Source: Dendrophyllia cribrosa (taxonomy: Eukaryota; Cnidaria; Anthozoa; Scleractinia; Dendrophylliidae). From it: a stretch of DNA of 64,000 nt. Below the pieces are notes generated by a model that was given only the letters and a program-made list of their open reading frames with translations, was not told the DNA's origin and made no database searches. The position numbers and the translations under genes were made by a program. The stretch is taken from positions 22,875,855 to 22,939,854 of the forward strand of contig JAJLRJ010000005.1 of NCBI GenBank assembly GCA_024195265.1, in the 5' to 3' direction. Numbering within the stretch: the stretch's first letter is position 1; every line of letters begins with the position of its first letter. Shown here piece after piece: positions 1 to 14,000 of this stretch.

Positions 1-961
1 ATCTACAAGTAGGGTCTATTTTTTTTTATAATAATACATTTGTAATAATATTTTCACATATTATACAGTATGACTACTGTACATGTATAATAACACTGTA
101 TTCAGAAGCATCTTTTGATTGGCCAGGTATTTTGCAGTCAGGCCTAAGTCATCCAATAAAAAGAAAAAAGGGAAAATCCAAAGTCCTACATGTACTTGGA
201 TGTTATACGTACAGTTACTGTATATACCTATAAAGTAAGACTTACTTAAACTCCTCATCAATTAATCATGTCAGAATGCACGAAGTAACGTGAGGAATCG
301 AGAGAAACAGCACAAAATTCCTACTATATGAAGAAGACAGTCTCTCGGTACTCTTCACAATACTACGAAGTCTCAATTTAATGACACAGCTTTTGGCAGA
401 GCAGACAATGCTTTTAAGGATGACACATTATGCCATAACTTACGAGGTGTTCGTCGGTGAAACACGTGCAACTATTATTCTATGACATGCCGAATTTAGG
501 CTAAAAGCCATGTTAGACACGTTTAAAAACAACGATCTGTAGCAAACGCGTTAATTTCTATTTCGATTGATATAACGTTTAGTCATACGAAACATGAAAT
601 CGTGGATCTTCCGATCGAAACCTTCTCGACAGCAAACGGTGGTTGATCAACGCAATACACGTACACTCCACTACACCAAAGTCAAATTGTAGTCTATCTT
701 TGTGCGCTTGGCTAAAAGATAATTTGTTAACGGTTTGTTGGCTAGTTATAACTGCTAATTAAGTCTTCATTTTAATTTTTCGATGCATGGAAAAAAACAA
801 AATTTTGAAAAAGCATTAATCACCGGTCGGAAAAACAAACAGTTTTCGAGCTCGCTGTGGCCTTTTGCAAATCCAAGCTGGACTTCAAAACAACGACTTT
901 TATTTCCTCGGATCAAGCTTAATCTTACATAGGCACAACTAACATTAACAAGAAAACGCAC
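1..961. other. Left flank, no exon recognised
   Basis: By orientation this is the first intron of the minus-strand gene. I read both strands and found no exon with convincing splice sites and no repeat I recognise. Confidence 0.4.
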
Positions 962-1265
962 CTTCTTTCTTAATCTTTTTCAAGGTTGTCTTTAAGCTGT
1001 TAGGAGTCTTAGTTGGAGATGGTGAACGAGATGGAGACGAAACCGACGTTATGTTCCAACTTTCCTCCGTGGAGCTCAAACGTCGAACTTTACCCAAATG
1101 ATTTTCGAGAATCAACTGACGTTTTGACTCTTCTTCGGAGCTGATCTTTCTTTTTTTCTTTACATGTTCATCCTTCGGTAACACAAGACTCGCTGTTTTC
1201 TTCAGTAACGGAGATTTACTGGGAATTGTCTCGCGACCGTTGAAGGAGACTTCCTTGGTCGCCAT
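962..1265 (-). CDS. First coding exon of an unrecognised divergent gene (partial)
   Basis: The exon encodes 101 residues starting MATKEVSF and ending in a lysine-rich stretch; the frame runs straight into a good splice donor (GAAG, then GTGCGT at 961-956). The protein is low-complexity, basic and serine-rich: KKKRK near residue 38 resembles a nuclear localisation signal, and SPSRSPSPTKTP near residue 78 offers several proline-directed phosphorylation sites. I do not recognise the family. An upstream in-frame ATG at 1319 exists, but the start at 1265 lies in a CCAAGATGGCG context, a YY1-like element often found at the start of housekeeping genes, so I prefer it. Later exons would lie left of 962 and probably outside the window. 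It is divergent from the DOCK gene. Confidence 0.55.
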
Positions 1266-1985
1266 CTTGGAATTTATATTATGGGTAAATAGTGACGTCA
1301 TATGAGATGGGACTCCCATCGCCTTTTTCGCGCGGTTTGTAGGTTTCTGAATTCATTAAATTTTTAAATTTTCTTATACAATAATTTATATGAAAAAAGA
1401 AACAAACAATTATAACTCTTGTAAACTTTTTAGCCCCATGGAAGTGAACAAACGGCAAGCAAAGTGATAAAAAAGATTGAAGTAGTTTAGCCCGATAACA
1501 TACTCAGTAGTCTCTAGAGCGCGATCCCGTGAATAACACTTTTGTCCATCATCACCCTTCGTACATTTCACAGAAAGATCTAAATATCTATTGCATCACC
1601 TTTTTCAAGGAAGTTTCATTAATTCCCCCAAATTCCAGAAAGTTGCCGAAAATCTCCGAAGATATCCGAGACTTACTCTCGGAAGAGTTAACGTTACGTT
1701 ATCAACTAAACGTTAGACGTTTTGATATTAAAAACCTTTGTGTCGTATAGTCGTTTGGCCAGTTGTTTTCTTTTTCGATAAACAGCCGGTGAAAATTGTT
1801 ACTCACCAGAGTGGGGTGAGGATTTGAAATAGTACTGGAAACGAGGCTTGGATCATGAGAAAATAAACATGGCGCCGCCGTTGTATATTCCAAAGCCCTT
1901 GATAGTGCATTCTTTTCTGGTAATTTGGTTTCCCGTTTCCTAAAGAATGAAATGATTTTCTGCTCAGGAGATTAGCTATGAAAAT
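1266..1985. promoter_or_regulatory. Shared divergent upstream region
   Basis: About 720 bp separate the start codons of the minus-strand gene (1265) and the plus-strand DOCK gene (1986). A perfect CRE palindrome TGACGTCA lies at 1293-1300, about 30 bp upstream of the minus-strand ATG. The DNA around 1620-1690 carries a degenerate tCCGAAgaT-type motif that recurs elsewhere in the window (near 18540 and 46150), so part of the spacer may be repeat-derived. Transcription starts are not visible directly. Confidence 0.45.
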
Positions 1986-2028
1986 ATGGATACCTGGAAA
2001 CAAACAACTGATGCAAAATATGGAGTTG
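1986..2028 (+). CDS. DOCK3/4: DOCK exon 1
   Basis: Residues 1-14, MDTWKQTTDAKYGV, the start of the SH3 domain; donor GTAAGA, phase 1. An ATG at 1978 is out of frame with the SH3. A 5' UTR probably extends upstream. Confidence 0.85.
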
Positions 2029-5000
2029 GTAAGAAGTCTAAGAACTTCATTTTCATCACTTCATCGTTCGACCCTATCGTCCGCTTTCGATTTTCATGCA
2101 TGAGGTTTTCGGGTTGAGGTCAATTGAATTAACATCAAGCTCTTGTTTGTATCTTACAGTTGTTTATAATTTTGACGGCAATGTCACTCATGGCTTACGG
2201 TTGACCATCGGAGAAACTGTTCACATTTTAGAAGAGTGTTCTGGTGAGAGCTGACACCAAATAATCTACTCTTAATAGGCACAAATATTTCCCTCGGAGA
2301 TTTCCTTATTGCTTCTATGGTTTTCATTTATTTATTTTGCGATTTCCGGCGAGTCATCAAATGTGGTTTCTTTACAACCTAGCATGCATGCAATGAATTG
2401 TTTTTAAGGTTACAAGCTTTGGTTTAATTGTTAATGCATTCTTTGTTTTTGTTTCAATGTTGAATTCGAATCATTGATCGTAATTGATTATTTATTTTTA
2501 GCATTTTCAATACTGTTAATCGACTCATTGATCTTTATCGTATTACTAGTCGGTGGATGTTTTAAGACAAATTTAAAAATTTATTGATTCACTATGATCT
2601 GTTATACGCGTTATAAATGTGTTCTTTCTTTTGATTTATAGGTTGGTACCGAGGATGTACATTGCGGAACAAGGCTGTGAAAGTGAGCTTCAGCAATGTG
2701 ACTTTACATACATTTCACACGAGCTTGTGAATTTCTTATATAAATCAATTTATTTTAATTTACTTAGTTAATCCTTTAATAGCATCGCGAGTATCTGATT
2801 TAATTTATCAGTCCAGCTAAGTACTTTATAGTACATAATGTTATTTAATTATAGCGCAAATTAATTTTGTTTTATTTGATAACATCTCTAACTTTGTGTG
2901 GCTCATATGATGTTGTAACATATGGCATTCTCCTGTCTCCTATTTAGCACTTGACAACTTGACAGACATTTTTTTTAATTCATATTAATTGAATAAATAT
3001 TTCAGTGTATGCAGCAAAAGAATTAGAGGAATAATTTTAAATACATTTATTCAAAAGGCAATTAAGCAAACAAACAAAAATAAAGAGGAGTGCAAATAAA
3101 AAATGCTAATTTGCAATCAATAAGGTCTTATCTTAATGTAACTTATGTGTTATCTTCAATTCTTGACTTTCTCTCAGAATTTACCAGCACTTGTGCACAG
3201 TAACAGTCTTGTTTTCTTGAACATTTAAAATTCCATAAACGAGTTCATTCCTATTGTATAAGTCTTGCATGTCTTTGAATTTTTTGCTGAGTACATCAGT
3301 ACTTTCTTGTGATAATATTCTTGTTTTCTCAACATTTTTCCATACAACAGTACTTTCCTATGGATGTAGTAGCCATTGTTTTCTCAACATTTCTCCGTTC
3401 ACATCGTCTTGAGGTTTCTCTGAACATTAATACACTCAACGGTATAAGTCTTGTTGTCTTGACCTTTCCCCATACATTAGTATGTTTGCATTGTTATGTA
3501 TCAGTCTAGTCTTCTTGATGTCTCTCCATGTATATAAATTATACATGTCTGGAATGTGTACAGGTTCATTAAGAGAATTTGTGTCAAGAATAGAATGCCA
3601 TACCATGTTTTTAGTCAGTGACAACAAAAATAGCAGTTTCTTATTCTTATGCCTGAATACAAGTGCAAAACCATTCATATGGATATGAGTTTTCTTTCAC
3701 ATGTAAGTAAAACTTATATATCCATATGAATGGTTTTGCACTTGACTTTGGTTTGAAAAGGAGGCTAAGAGCAACTCAGAAATGGGCTATTGTACAGGTA
3801 CATGTATGCCCCCACAGTATTATTATTCTTGTCTTCTCAGGGTTTCTCTGTATGCTATTAGGTTTTACTTATTACATTCACACATGACTTGTTTCTTTGC
3901 CGTCATAGTAGAAAATGGCTAAGATACACCAGAACTGCTTTTAATATTTAATACCTGTTGCCCTAAAAACTAGGGGAGAATACTGAGTAACCCCACCTTA
4001 GGTGTAAAACATAGCAAAAATAATGGTATTCTGTTTGATGTGTTTAATTCTTTCATGCATACAGCTCCTCATACCATTTGTGACATCATCACATTTAACA
4101 ACAGTCTTATTCATAAGGGCCCGGCTGTTTGAAAGCCCGGTTAATGCTAATCCAGGATTAAAACTTAACCTAGGATTAAATTTCTCTTGTTAGAAGTGTT
4201 TTCAAAAGCTTATTATAAGTTACATGTGAAGACAAGTCAGAGACAAAACTAAAGCGCAAAAATACTTTGGTAAAATCTCCATTGATTAATTATTTAACTG
4301 GAATCAAATTTGATGTTAACCCTTTGGTTAGCTTAACTGCACTTTGAACAACCCGGCCCTGATATGGAACAGGCACCCTCAACATACACTGATTGACTTC
4401 TAATTTATTTTTTATTTATCTTAGGTTTTGTCTCTAGACAATCCATTGCACTATTTGATTCATTATTTACTACTTAACAACAACATGACCTTCAACTTTT
4501 TTATTTATTTATTTTTCTATTTACTTATCACATTTTTAAATATTAATTTGTTATGACATTGTACCTCTCTAGGGTATCTTCCCAATGACATATGTTCACA
4601 TCAAGGAGTGTGCTGTGGAACATGCAGGGTAGGAATCCTGATTAATTACAACTAACCCATACTACTATTTATATAGAGATTACGTGTGATCTTTATAAAA
4701 AGATCATGGTGTTCATTTTAAAATTATTCTCATTAAAAATTTAGCGATAATTGCATTGTTTGTACATTCAGCCCCACACTCCCCTGTGACTGAAATCAAA
4801 GCCGCCACCAGGCTTCTCATAACGACCGTAGATTACCAGGTATAAAGGCTCATACACATGATCGATTTGCGTCGTGTGATAGGCTGTATGCTCATGAATT
4901 ATTAATAATTAGTTTTTAAAGAAAATAAAATAAATCTGTATTGTTTTATTTATTTTTTTTAACTCACGAATAACTGGTGTGCACAGCATTGAACGAGTTA

Positions 5001-8000
5001 TAGTTCTCGTTTTGGTCATCAAGACTACAATGTACATGTAGCTACTGTACTAAATATTTACTAGTAAGTACCTTTTGTTTTGTGCGAAATGCTTTTCAAA
5101 CACCAAGGGAAATAACAAGTGATTTCTCGAAGAGAGAATTTATAACCATGATGAAATTTCAGTGAGTTTTTCCAAGACATGAGAGACAAACTTGAAAAAA
5201 ATGGCCATGTTTTATACACGTAGTTGCAATCCATTTCTATCCATGTCATCCGTATCCAAAGGCAATTTTTGTTTCAGTGAGTTATTAATAGTTAATAATT
5301 GTTAACCAAACTGGAGCATTATTTTTTAGTTTTCACTGATACAAAACAATTTGCTTTTGGACTTTTCAAATTGATGCCAAAAATTCTGTAGTTGACATTG
5401 CCCCTTTAAAAATACTCATGACAAGAAATTAAATGACTGATATTAAATTTTAGGACTTCAGTGGAAAGTGTTGTATCAAAGGAAGATGCTACAGTCAAGG
5501 AACTTACTTTGATTTTGAGAGAATGGCTTGTCATCTGGAAGCAACTCTACAAGGTGAATGCTTTATGAATTCAACTTTAGAATAATTATACATGATTGTA
5601 AACTTTGCATCTTAAGGACGTTCGTGCTAATTGTTTATGCGCATCCTTACTGCACACGCAATTCATGTCGTAATGCCATGCTATGTCATGCACGAGCGCG
5701 CACCCAAGAGAAGAAATCTAAGCACATACGTAAAGGACTGGTAGCCGATGTGTTAACTTTGCTTAGATTTAACTCGCTTGGATGGTCGGTGACCCCCAAT
5801 TTTTTTTTGATAGATAATTTTCTTTGCTGCTTCTCGACAGATTGTGAAAAAATGAACAAAAAATCAATGCACTTAAAACCACTAGACAAAAGCAGCTACA
5901 CATGAAAGATTGATTGCTTATTATTATAAAATTTGAGGTGGCCTTACAGTAGGGTTTAATTGTGGCTAAATTACAATTTAGGCAAAGTTAAACTCGAGCT
6001 TGTTGCTGGTTAGAGGTCACGCGCTTCACTGTACCTGGGGGCGCCCTTTGGATATTGCAGGGGTCGCCGTGCCCGCCATTGCTTGCTTGCTTGCTCGCAT
6101 CTTCGCTTGCTGTATTTGCTTGTTCGTCCGTGCAACTGGAGTCTGCCTGCTGCGTATTCACCCCCCCCCCCCCACTGCGCGACACCTAATCCCAAGCTCA
6201 TCTCAAGTGATGTGATTAAGGAGGCTCCTAAGGGTTTTTTGCTTTCAATAGTGTGTCTAAATGAATAAATATTAAAAAATAATGCAACTAGTGATATTGA
6301 CAACTTTTGGATATCTATACGACACTATTATCGGGCAATACTTAAAGGGTGCTTATGACATCATAGCCATTACCATGGCAACAGTACAGCTCTTTGAAAA
6401 GAGCCTCTAAAACTAATTATCTTTAAAACTAACTCGGTAACCTGCTAGTTTTTTTTCGCAATTTGGAAAGCACAACTTCTTTTCTTTTCTTTCTGGCGCT
6501 TTAACAAAAATCTATCCAGTGGAAAAAAATTATCAAGTTATTTCCAAAAAGGTTGTCGGATAAGAAAAAAATTCCACTAGATAATTTTTTTCTCAAACTT
6601 TTGTATAAGATAGGAAATACCGAATACTGCTTGCATACAGAAAATCAGGATGGTCACTGAACAAACTTTCAAGATAAAGAGGAATATTTCATGCACGTTT
6701 TATTTCTGGTGCGCACGATTTTACATAGTATTTTTATTTCCAGTGAGCTGCGCGTGCTACGTTTTGATAGGAAAATAAACCGACGCGTGCGTCAATGCAT
6801 GATAAGTGCACCTTGCGCGTGCAAGCAGCTGAAAACCCTTAATTTCTAGCCTCCTTAACTGTATTTTTTTCACTCGCACAGAAACACCAGGTTCATCTCT
6901 TTCAAGCACTAAGGCAAATAATGGAGGAACTAGTGAAATGTCGACAAGATCTTCTGGCAGGCACTCTGACCCAAGTATGTATTACTAAAGCCTGGAATTA
7001 GTAAACATGCCCCAAAAAAAAAAAATATCTGGATTGTTGCCTCCCGTGGAAATGAGATATGTTTTGGGAGGGTGGGGTGCTTGGGCAGGGAGAAATTACA
7101 GTACAGTTCACCTGCCCTAGCTAATAATAGTCTCCTCACTGGCTTACTAAATTTTCTTTAGCTTTATACATGCAAGAGTTAGACCCCACAAACATGAGCT
7201 ACAATAAGTGTAAAAAATAGTTGAGACACTTTGAAAAATGACTTTTTTCACTAACCTTCTTACTTCTCTCCACCGATCCCCCCCACCCACACCCTATTCA
7301 ATGTTGCACCACTGTTCAGTTTAAGTCTCAAGAAACAATTAATACAACATTGATTATTGGAGTCAGACAGGGGGAGGGTTGGGTTCTATTTGTCCATGGT
7401 ACCAAGAAATGTACTAAAAAAATTACAAAAAATTACTAAAAAATTACTAATTAATTAATTACTAATTAATTAATTAATAAAAAATTACAAGTTTTTTGTT
7501 TATACTTATATAACTTTAGGGGGCACAATATTAGTTTATCTAGACGTGCCCATCTCCTCTCCTTCCTAATATAACGTGATTCAAATTTAATTATTAACAT
7601 CTGAAAAGGTTTGGAGTAAACAAATAAATGAAATGAAATGTGTCTTGAGCAACAGTTTTAATTTGTCGCCAATTGTAATCTTTGGGTATGGCTGTTAGCA
7701 GAAAACAAGAAAAGGAAGTGAGAGCTCTCTCCCATTTCCAGCCCCCACATCCATCCCCAAGACAGCTTACTCTCGGCTAAATATGAGTCAGAATGCAGGA
7801 TAAATGTATGCAGTAGCAGATTCAAACTCCATCATAAGGGGGATGGGGTGGGGCAGAGTGAATAAGGAGGGGGGAGGGGGGTGGGGGGTAGTAAAAATGT
7901 TAATGACTGAAAAATGTTTTTGGCCCTTATGTTTTTGTGAGATAAAGGGGGGCCGGCCTGCAGGCCCCTCCCCTAGATGGCTTAGCATGCATTACTGATA

Positions 8001-11000
8001 AAAATTCTGCTTTGTAGGACCAAATGGATGAAATAAAAAAGCGAGCCATCAGAAAAATTGACTGGGGAAACAGGTTGGTGAAATGAAAATTATTCAATGG
8101 CAAACTATAATTTGCGTTGCATAACGGTGACCTTACTGTCCAATAGATGTTTTAATGCATTTGTTTAATACAGCCCTTATATTGTCAGGGCTCTTCTCCT
8201 GTCAGAAGCAATTCCTGAGCCTACTATAGTTTCTCAACTCATATCCTACTGGTGCTAACTGATCATTTTGAAACAATTTTTCAGCAAAATGGGTCTTGAT
8301 CTTATCCCCCGGGTAGATGGGGAAGTGGTTGATGCTGACTCTACAAGTGTTGTCGAACTATACAAAGTGGTAAGCCATTATTCTTTTTAATACAGTGTCT
8401 TCCCTTGGAGTACCAAAATACACCAACCTTTGACAAATGTCCTAATATAAATAAGAGGGATGCCCGCCCTGAGATCGAAACCCTTACCCTTTTATATACT
8501 GTTTTTGACAGAAAAGGTAACCCTTTCATATACTTTCAATAGATTTAATGGCACCCCTTTCGTATACCTACAAAAGAAACACTGCACCTCTTTACTATAC
8601 CATTGAAATAAACTTATGCAATGATATCCACGGAAAAACAGCGTTACCACTATTGAATGTTAACCAAACAATAATATTCTTTTTGTGGCTGGAGTCAAGA
8701 TACCTAAATGGAAGTTTTCTCTACAGGCTACCCTCTTCTATACTTCAACTCGTGGAATCCCTACCGTTTTATATACCTCCAACCTAAAAAGGGGAACCCC
8801 TTTTGGGCGGAACATCCCCGTTTAGCCCTTTGGGGGGGTGGGGGGGGGGGGGGGGTCTGCTCGCAGGCTACCTCTGTACACATATAATTAACAGTAACCA
8901 TAGAAAAGTACTGATCAACTACTTTCATCTCAAGTTAGTGTTTTATCCATACAGAGATGTGGAGTGGTTAGATGGGAAAGGGTGAGGCAGCCATGTCGCA
9001 TTATATGTATTTGTTGTACTTTATATGTTCCTTTTATTGTCATATTTCAGCATGTGTCAAGTGCTGAAGCTAACCTCCAAGCATCGGTAGGTTTGATTTA
9101 AGTAACTAAACTGTTGTTCAATGTGATTACTTGTCCGAACAGTGTACTATAATTGTTTTTTTATTTTAATTATTATTTATCCAGGGATATCTGATTAGCA
9201 CATATAGCTAGTTTAAGCAGAGCCCTGTGTCACCTTTGTTAGAAAAAGAACAGTTACTGTATTATCTGCCGTGGTGAATATTCATTGTGTATGCTTATGT
9301 CTGCAGCTCGGTATATTCTATAATCCAGTAATACAAAATTACTATATCATGATTTACATCATTCAGGGTTCGTACGGTCATGGAAAAACCTGGAAAGTCA
9401 TGGAATTTAAGTGTGGGTCATGGAAAGTCATGGAAAATTATGTCCATGGTGGTACAAAATCACTAAGGCAGCATATGTTGTGGGAATAATAAGGCAAGAT
9501 GAAAAATTAAAAAAAAATGATCATTTTGATAAAATTTTGAAAACAACTGTTGAACTCTTGGTCATAAAAAAATTGAAAAGGTCATGGAAAGTCATGGAAT
9601 TTTAAAATCTGAAAAGAGTATGAACCCTGTACATTGTAGAGGCCTGGTTAGGAGGTGGGGGGGGGGAGGTGGTGCATGCCCATACAGGTAGTCTCAATTT
9701 CAAACCTTGTCATTTTGCAATTTTGCAAGGTTCGTTTCACACACTACCACACCGCAAGTTCACAGATTTCAATGCCATGTCGCTCAACGCCATTTTGCTC
9801 GATGCCATGTCACTTGATGCCATGTCACTCAATGCCATGTTGCTCGACATCATGTTGCTCAATGCCATGTTGCTTGATGCCATGTCATTTGATACATGTC
9901 AGTCGATGCCATGTCATCGATGCAACGTCACGTCGCTTGATGTCATGTCGCTTGACACCATGTCGCTTGACACCATGTTGCTCGATGCTTTGTACGTCAC
10001 CAGTAAGGAGCTTCTAAGGTTAAACTGCAGCCTGATATTGTTTCTTTCAATACCTCTTGTGGCTGCTGTGAGAGCAATGAGGGATGGCTTAATTTATTCA
10101 CATGTTTCACATTATTTTGAATATCTTAAACACCAGCTATCTCAAACCTGCGGTCATGGAAGGAATCTTTTTCCTTGAGTGTTCAATATGGAAGGAAATG
10201 AGTCTACTTAAGCCACTGCTGTATAGTACAGGACTAACATGGTTACAAGTTAGAGTGGTTATTCAGTGCTTGTTTTTCTCAGGCGAGGGGTAACTTCAAG
10301 AAAAAGCCTTCACGTGTGATGAATGTTATACACCATGCCTACCTGAACATGACTGGCTTTGTATGCAACATCGATGAGCGGTGCCAATTGTTTTTCTCCA
10401 TTTATGATGCAAGGGAAGGACGATTCATTAGGTGGGTGAAAAACATAGTCTTAAGTATAGTGTTAAGCTAATGCTGGGATTTTAGTTTTTGTACCCCTCC
10501 CCCTTGCATTGGATGCTGTTTAATAGCGCTGCACACTAATGACGTCACAGATTTCTAGGGCCCCCGTTGTGACTCAGACAAACAAGTTGCCCCTGCCATG
10601 TCTAATCTGCATATTAAGATTGTTGTATGGGAAAGTGATGTTGACCAGCACTTTGATGCAGCTTTTATCGATATTTTTGCAAGAAGATGGAATACCTGGG
10701 TCAATGTTGAAGAGAAAACCTAAAAACTATTCTTGGAACAACTCAGCTTTTGATGAAAGTGCAAAGAATTGATAGAGAACAGTGATATTAATATTCTCTG
10801 AAAAATTTTACTATTGAGAGGTTCTAATTTACAACATACATGTGACTGTACAGTTGAGCCAGTTAGAAACATAGCAAAAAGAACATGGTGGTAAAGATGT
10901 CCATGGCAAAAAAGGCAGGTTTCAGTGGCGAAAAGAAACAATAAATATGTCCATTGCTGCTTAGAAACTATAGAAAATATACAGTTATTTTTATGTTGTT

Positions 11001-14000
11001 TTTGCGAACAAATTCTGGAAAGCCACCGGAATTTATACATTTAATATTTAATTTTTTGTTAAGCGTACTAAGTACTCACCTGGTATTGTATGTCTTGTCT
11101 TTACAGTGAGAGATTTCTAGTTTCCATTAGTAAAAGTGACAGTATGCTGAGCCTAAACAAGAGTGATAGTTCACAGAAAATGAATCAACTCCAGAAGATT
11201 GACAACTCTTTTTGTGTTTTCACTGTAAGTTAGTTGTAATTAATACATTAATATTTAGTGTTTTTTTTTAGTCCAGTGACAATGTATCCGTCTTGGGTAC
11301 AAAATAGATGAGTAATAAATACTAAGAAGTAAATAAAATATTGGACAAAATCATACTAGTACAATGTATCACTTAATCACTACACCTCCATCAATTGCAG
11401 GTCATTTGGCACCATTTATTTTGTATTAGATTGCCTCACATTAGTCTCTAGTAGCCATTTATAAACTTAAAATACTGGCATAGAGAAAGAAACTTTTGAA
11501 AGAACCTGATCCGAAGAAACAAGCGTGGCTTGTGGCCTTTCTGGAAACACACTACTGTTTCATAAAACATCACATGCATAGACTTAAAACATTGAATTTT
11601 CGCTAAACATTGGTTGTGTTCAGCTTGCCTTGAACTCGTAGATGACCTGTCTGTCAATATAGTGTAACAGTTACGTTTTGGTGCCTATAGTTAAAAGCTT
11701 AACCCCTGTCAATATTTATGTGTACTGAGGTAATTTTAATTTATAGGACCTTGGCAGTAAAGATATAAATGCTGATGCTTATCTTGTGGCTCACATTGTA
11801 AGAGTAGGTAGGTGACAGCAATTAACTAGATTTTCCCAATCTTTTTTTTTTACCAACTACAACAGGCAACAATATTGTTGACACATCGTTATTTTGAACC
11901 CCATTTTCTTCTAGATGAGATGCATTTCAGCCCCATCCCCCTATTCCCAACCCCCACTGCCCAAACAATGTTGTGTATTGTTTGGGCAATACACAACATT
12001 AGATGGGGGGACAGGGGTTAATGCGGCAGGGTGTAATGAATGGAAAGAGATAGTGATAAATATGCCATCAAAACCATTTTTCATTTAACTATTTTTGTTG
12101 CCTATTGTAGCTTTTTCCAATTTGCTTGTGATTAAATGAAATGTTTATTAGGCTTCTAAGTGTTGATCTTTAACAGTGAACACTGCAAAAAAAATTGTTT
12201 TGAAATAGTATAGTTTGAGTTACAAAATTCTACAGTATGAATTTAAGGCACAATTTTGAGCAGCTACAGTTATGTGGTAGTATGTCGAGGTAGTGTGTTT
12301 AAATGATAGGAATTAATTCATACTATGAGCAAGAGAATATTAAGTATTATATGTGGAAGTAGTGTAACCAAGTGTTCAAGGCTTCCATTTTGTGAACAAG
12401 ATGGTAGATAGTGTGTCAGTGTAGTGTGACAGGTCAAGAAAGTAAGTAGTATGTGGAGGTAGTATGACAAGAATTAGTGTTCCATACTATAAGAAAAAGA
12501 ATAAGTAGAAAGTAGTGTGTTGGGGTGGTGTGACAAGTAGTTTGTCGGGGTAGTGTGACAAGTGTTGGGTTCTATACTGTGACCAAGAGAGTAAAGTGTG
12601 TTGTTGCATTGTGACAAGTGTTAGGGTTCTATACTATTAATAAAAATAAATAATTAAAAGTAGTATTTGGGGGTAGTGTAACAATTGCTAATTGCAATCA
12701 AGAGAGCTATGTTAAAGCAAAATGCAGAGGTAGGATCACCAAGTGCTAGGGTGCCATACTTTGATCAAGAGAGGGTTGGGTTAAAGAGATCAACAAGTTT
12801 CTCCTTTCATGACTTAATGTTTCATTTGTTATGCATTTATTTTCAGTTCATTTGACTATTTCCTTGTAGTAATCCTGTATTCTTATCATGTAGGGAGGAT
12901 GCTTACTGACACTTCCTCAAAGAAAGTTTCCACATCATCTTATAGGAGGCCATTTGGCTGTGCTGGTAAGTGGTGCAGCTTGTTTAACATCCTTCGCTGA
13001 GGGAGAATGAGGATCATTCTGCTGGATGAAAGAACAAAATAGTGAGATCCTTTTTGCACAATAACATTAAGGTTTACTTGGGCCTTGCTTTTACCAGGCC
13101 CAAGCAAATAAACACTTGACAATAGGATAAACTCATAGCAAGCTCAAACTCGTTTGTATATAAGCAGAAAGAAATTGCCATCGGCCCTTTCATGCCTGCA
13201 GATTCAAGAATACATCAATAACCACACATACATAACACTAAGGGCGCTTACCATTTGTCAGAACTGGCCGGCCGGACCGCTCAATTCTTAAATATTATTC
13301 CATTATTTGCCAGAACTGGTTGGTCAGACTGGTAAATTTGAAAATAGTACGCACCCTTTTGATGGACTAGTAAGAACAGGTCTTCAAAAAAACACATTCT
13401 AGTTACAAACGGACCGGTCTGGCCAGCCATTTCTGACAAATGGTAAGCGCCCTTAGTATGTGAACTTGGCGGTTCAGTATTTGACATTTTTTTTGTAATG
13501 TTTTAAGTGCTGGACATAGTTGATGTTTTTCTTGGAAAGGAGGAACAGTTGGAGGAGAAAGAGTTTCACATGCCAATCTTCACGTAAGTAAAAGCTTGTT
13601 GTCATGCTTGTAAATGCGAAGGCACAGGGGTCACACTGAATGTCTAACAAGGCATATTTTTGGAGGCGTGCCATGTGCAGTATTTGCTAGTCTTGGGTAG
13701 CTTATTGGTAACACTGAATTCAAAATCAATGCACGAGAGCCCACAATCTCTTGTGATAATTGGTAATTATATGGAAAAGCTGTCTTTATAATAGCATCAT
13801 GGTTCCTATTTCTAGTGCCGGATTAAGCAGTTATGACTGTTAGTGATCGCTGTATTTGACTAATGGATGTATGCATCAGGTGGCAGAGTTTTTGTTGCTT
13901 GCTGTCACAGGTTGAACTTAATTTTTTAGTTTTTTTTCTGCTAGCAGAACTAGTGAGGTTACTCGCAATTTTTTTCAGTCATTTTCCCTTTGATAACTCA

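Noticed and set aside
1978..2028. DOCK start at the ATG at 1978
   Set aside because: It reads MKIWIPGN in a frame that does not join the SH3; the ATG at 1986 does.
9655..10178. Two overlapping ORFs of 120 and 169 residues with repeated MPCHS/LDAMS
   Set aside because: They are translations of the 15-bp minisatellite and its flank.
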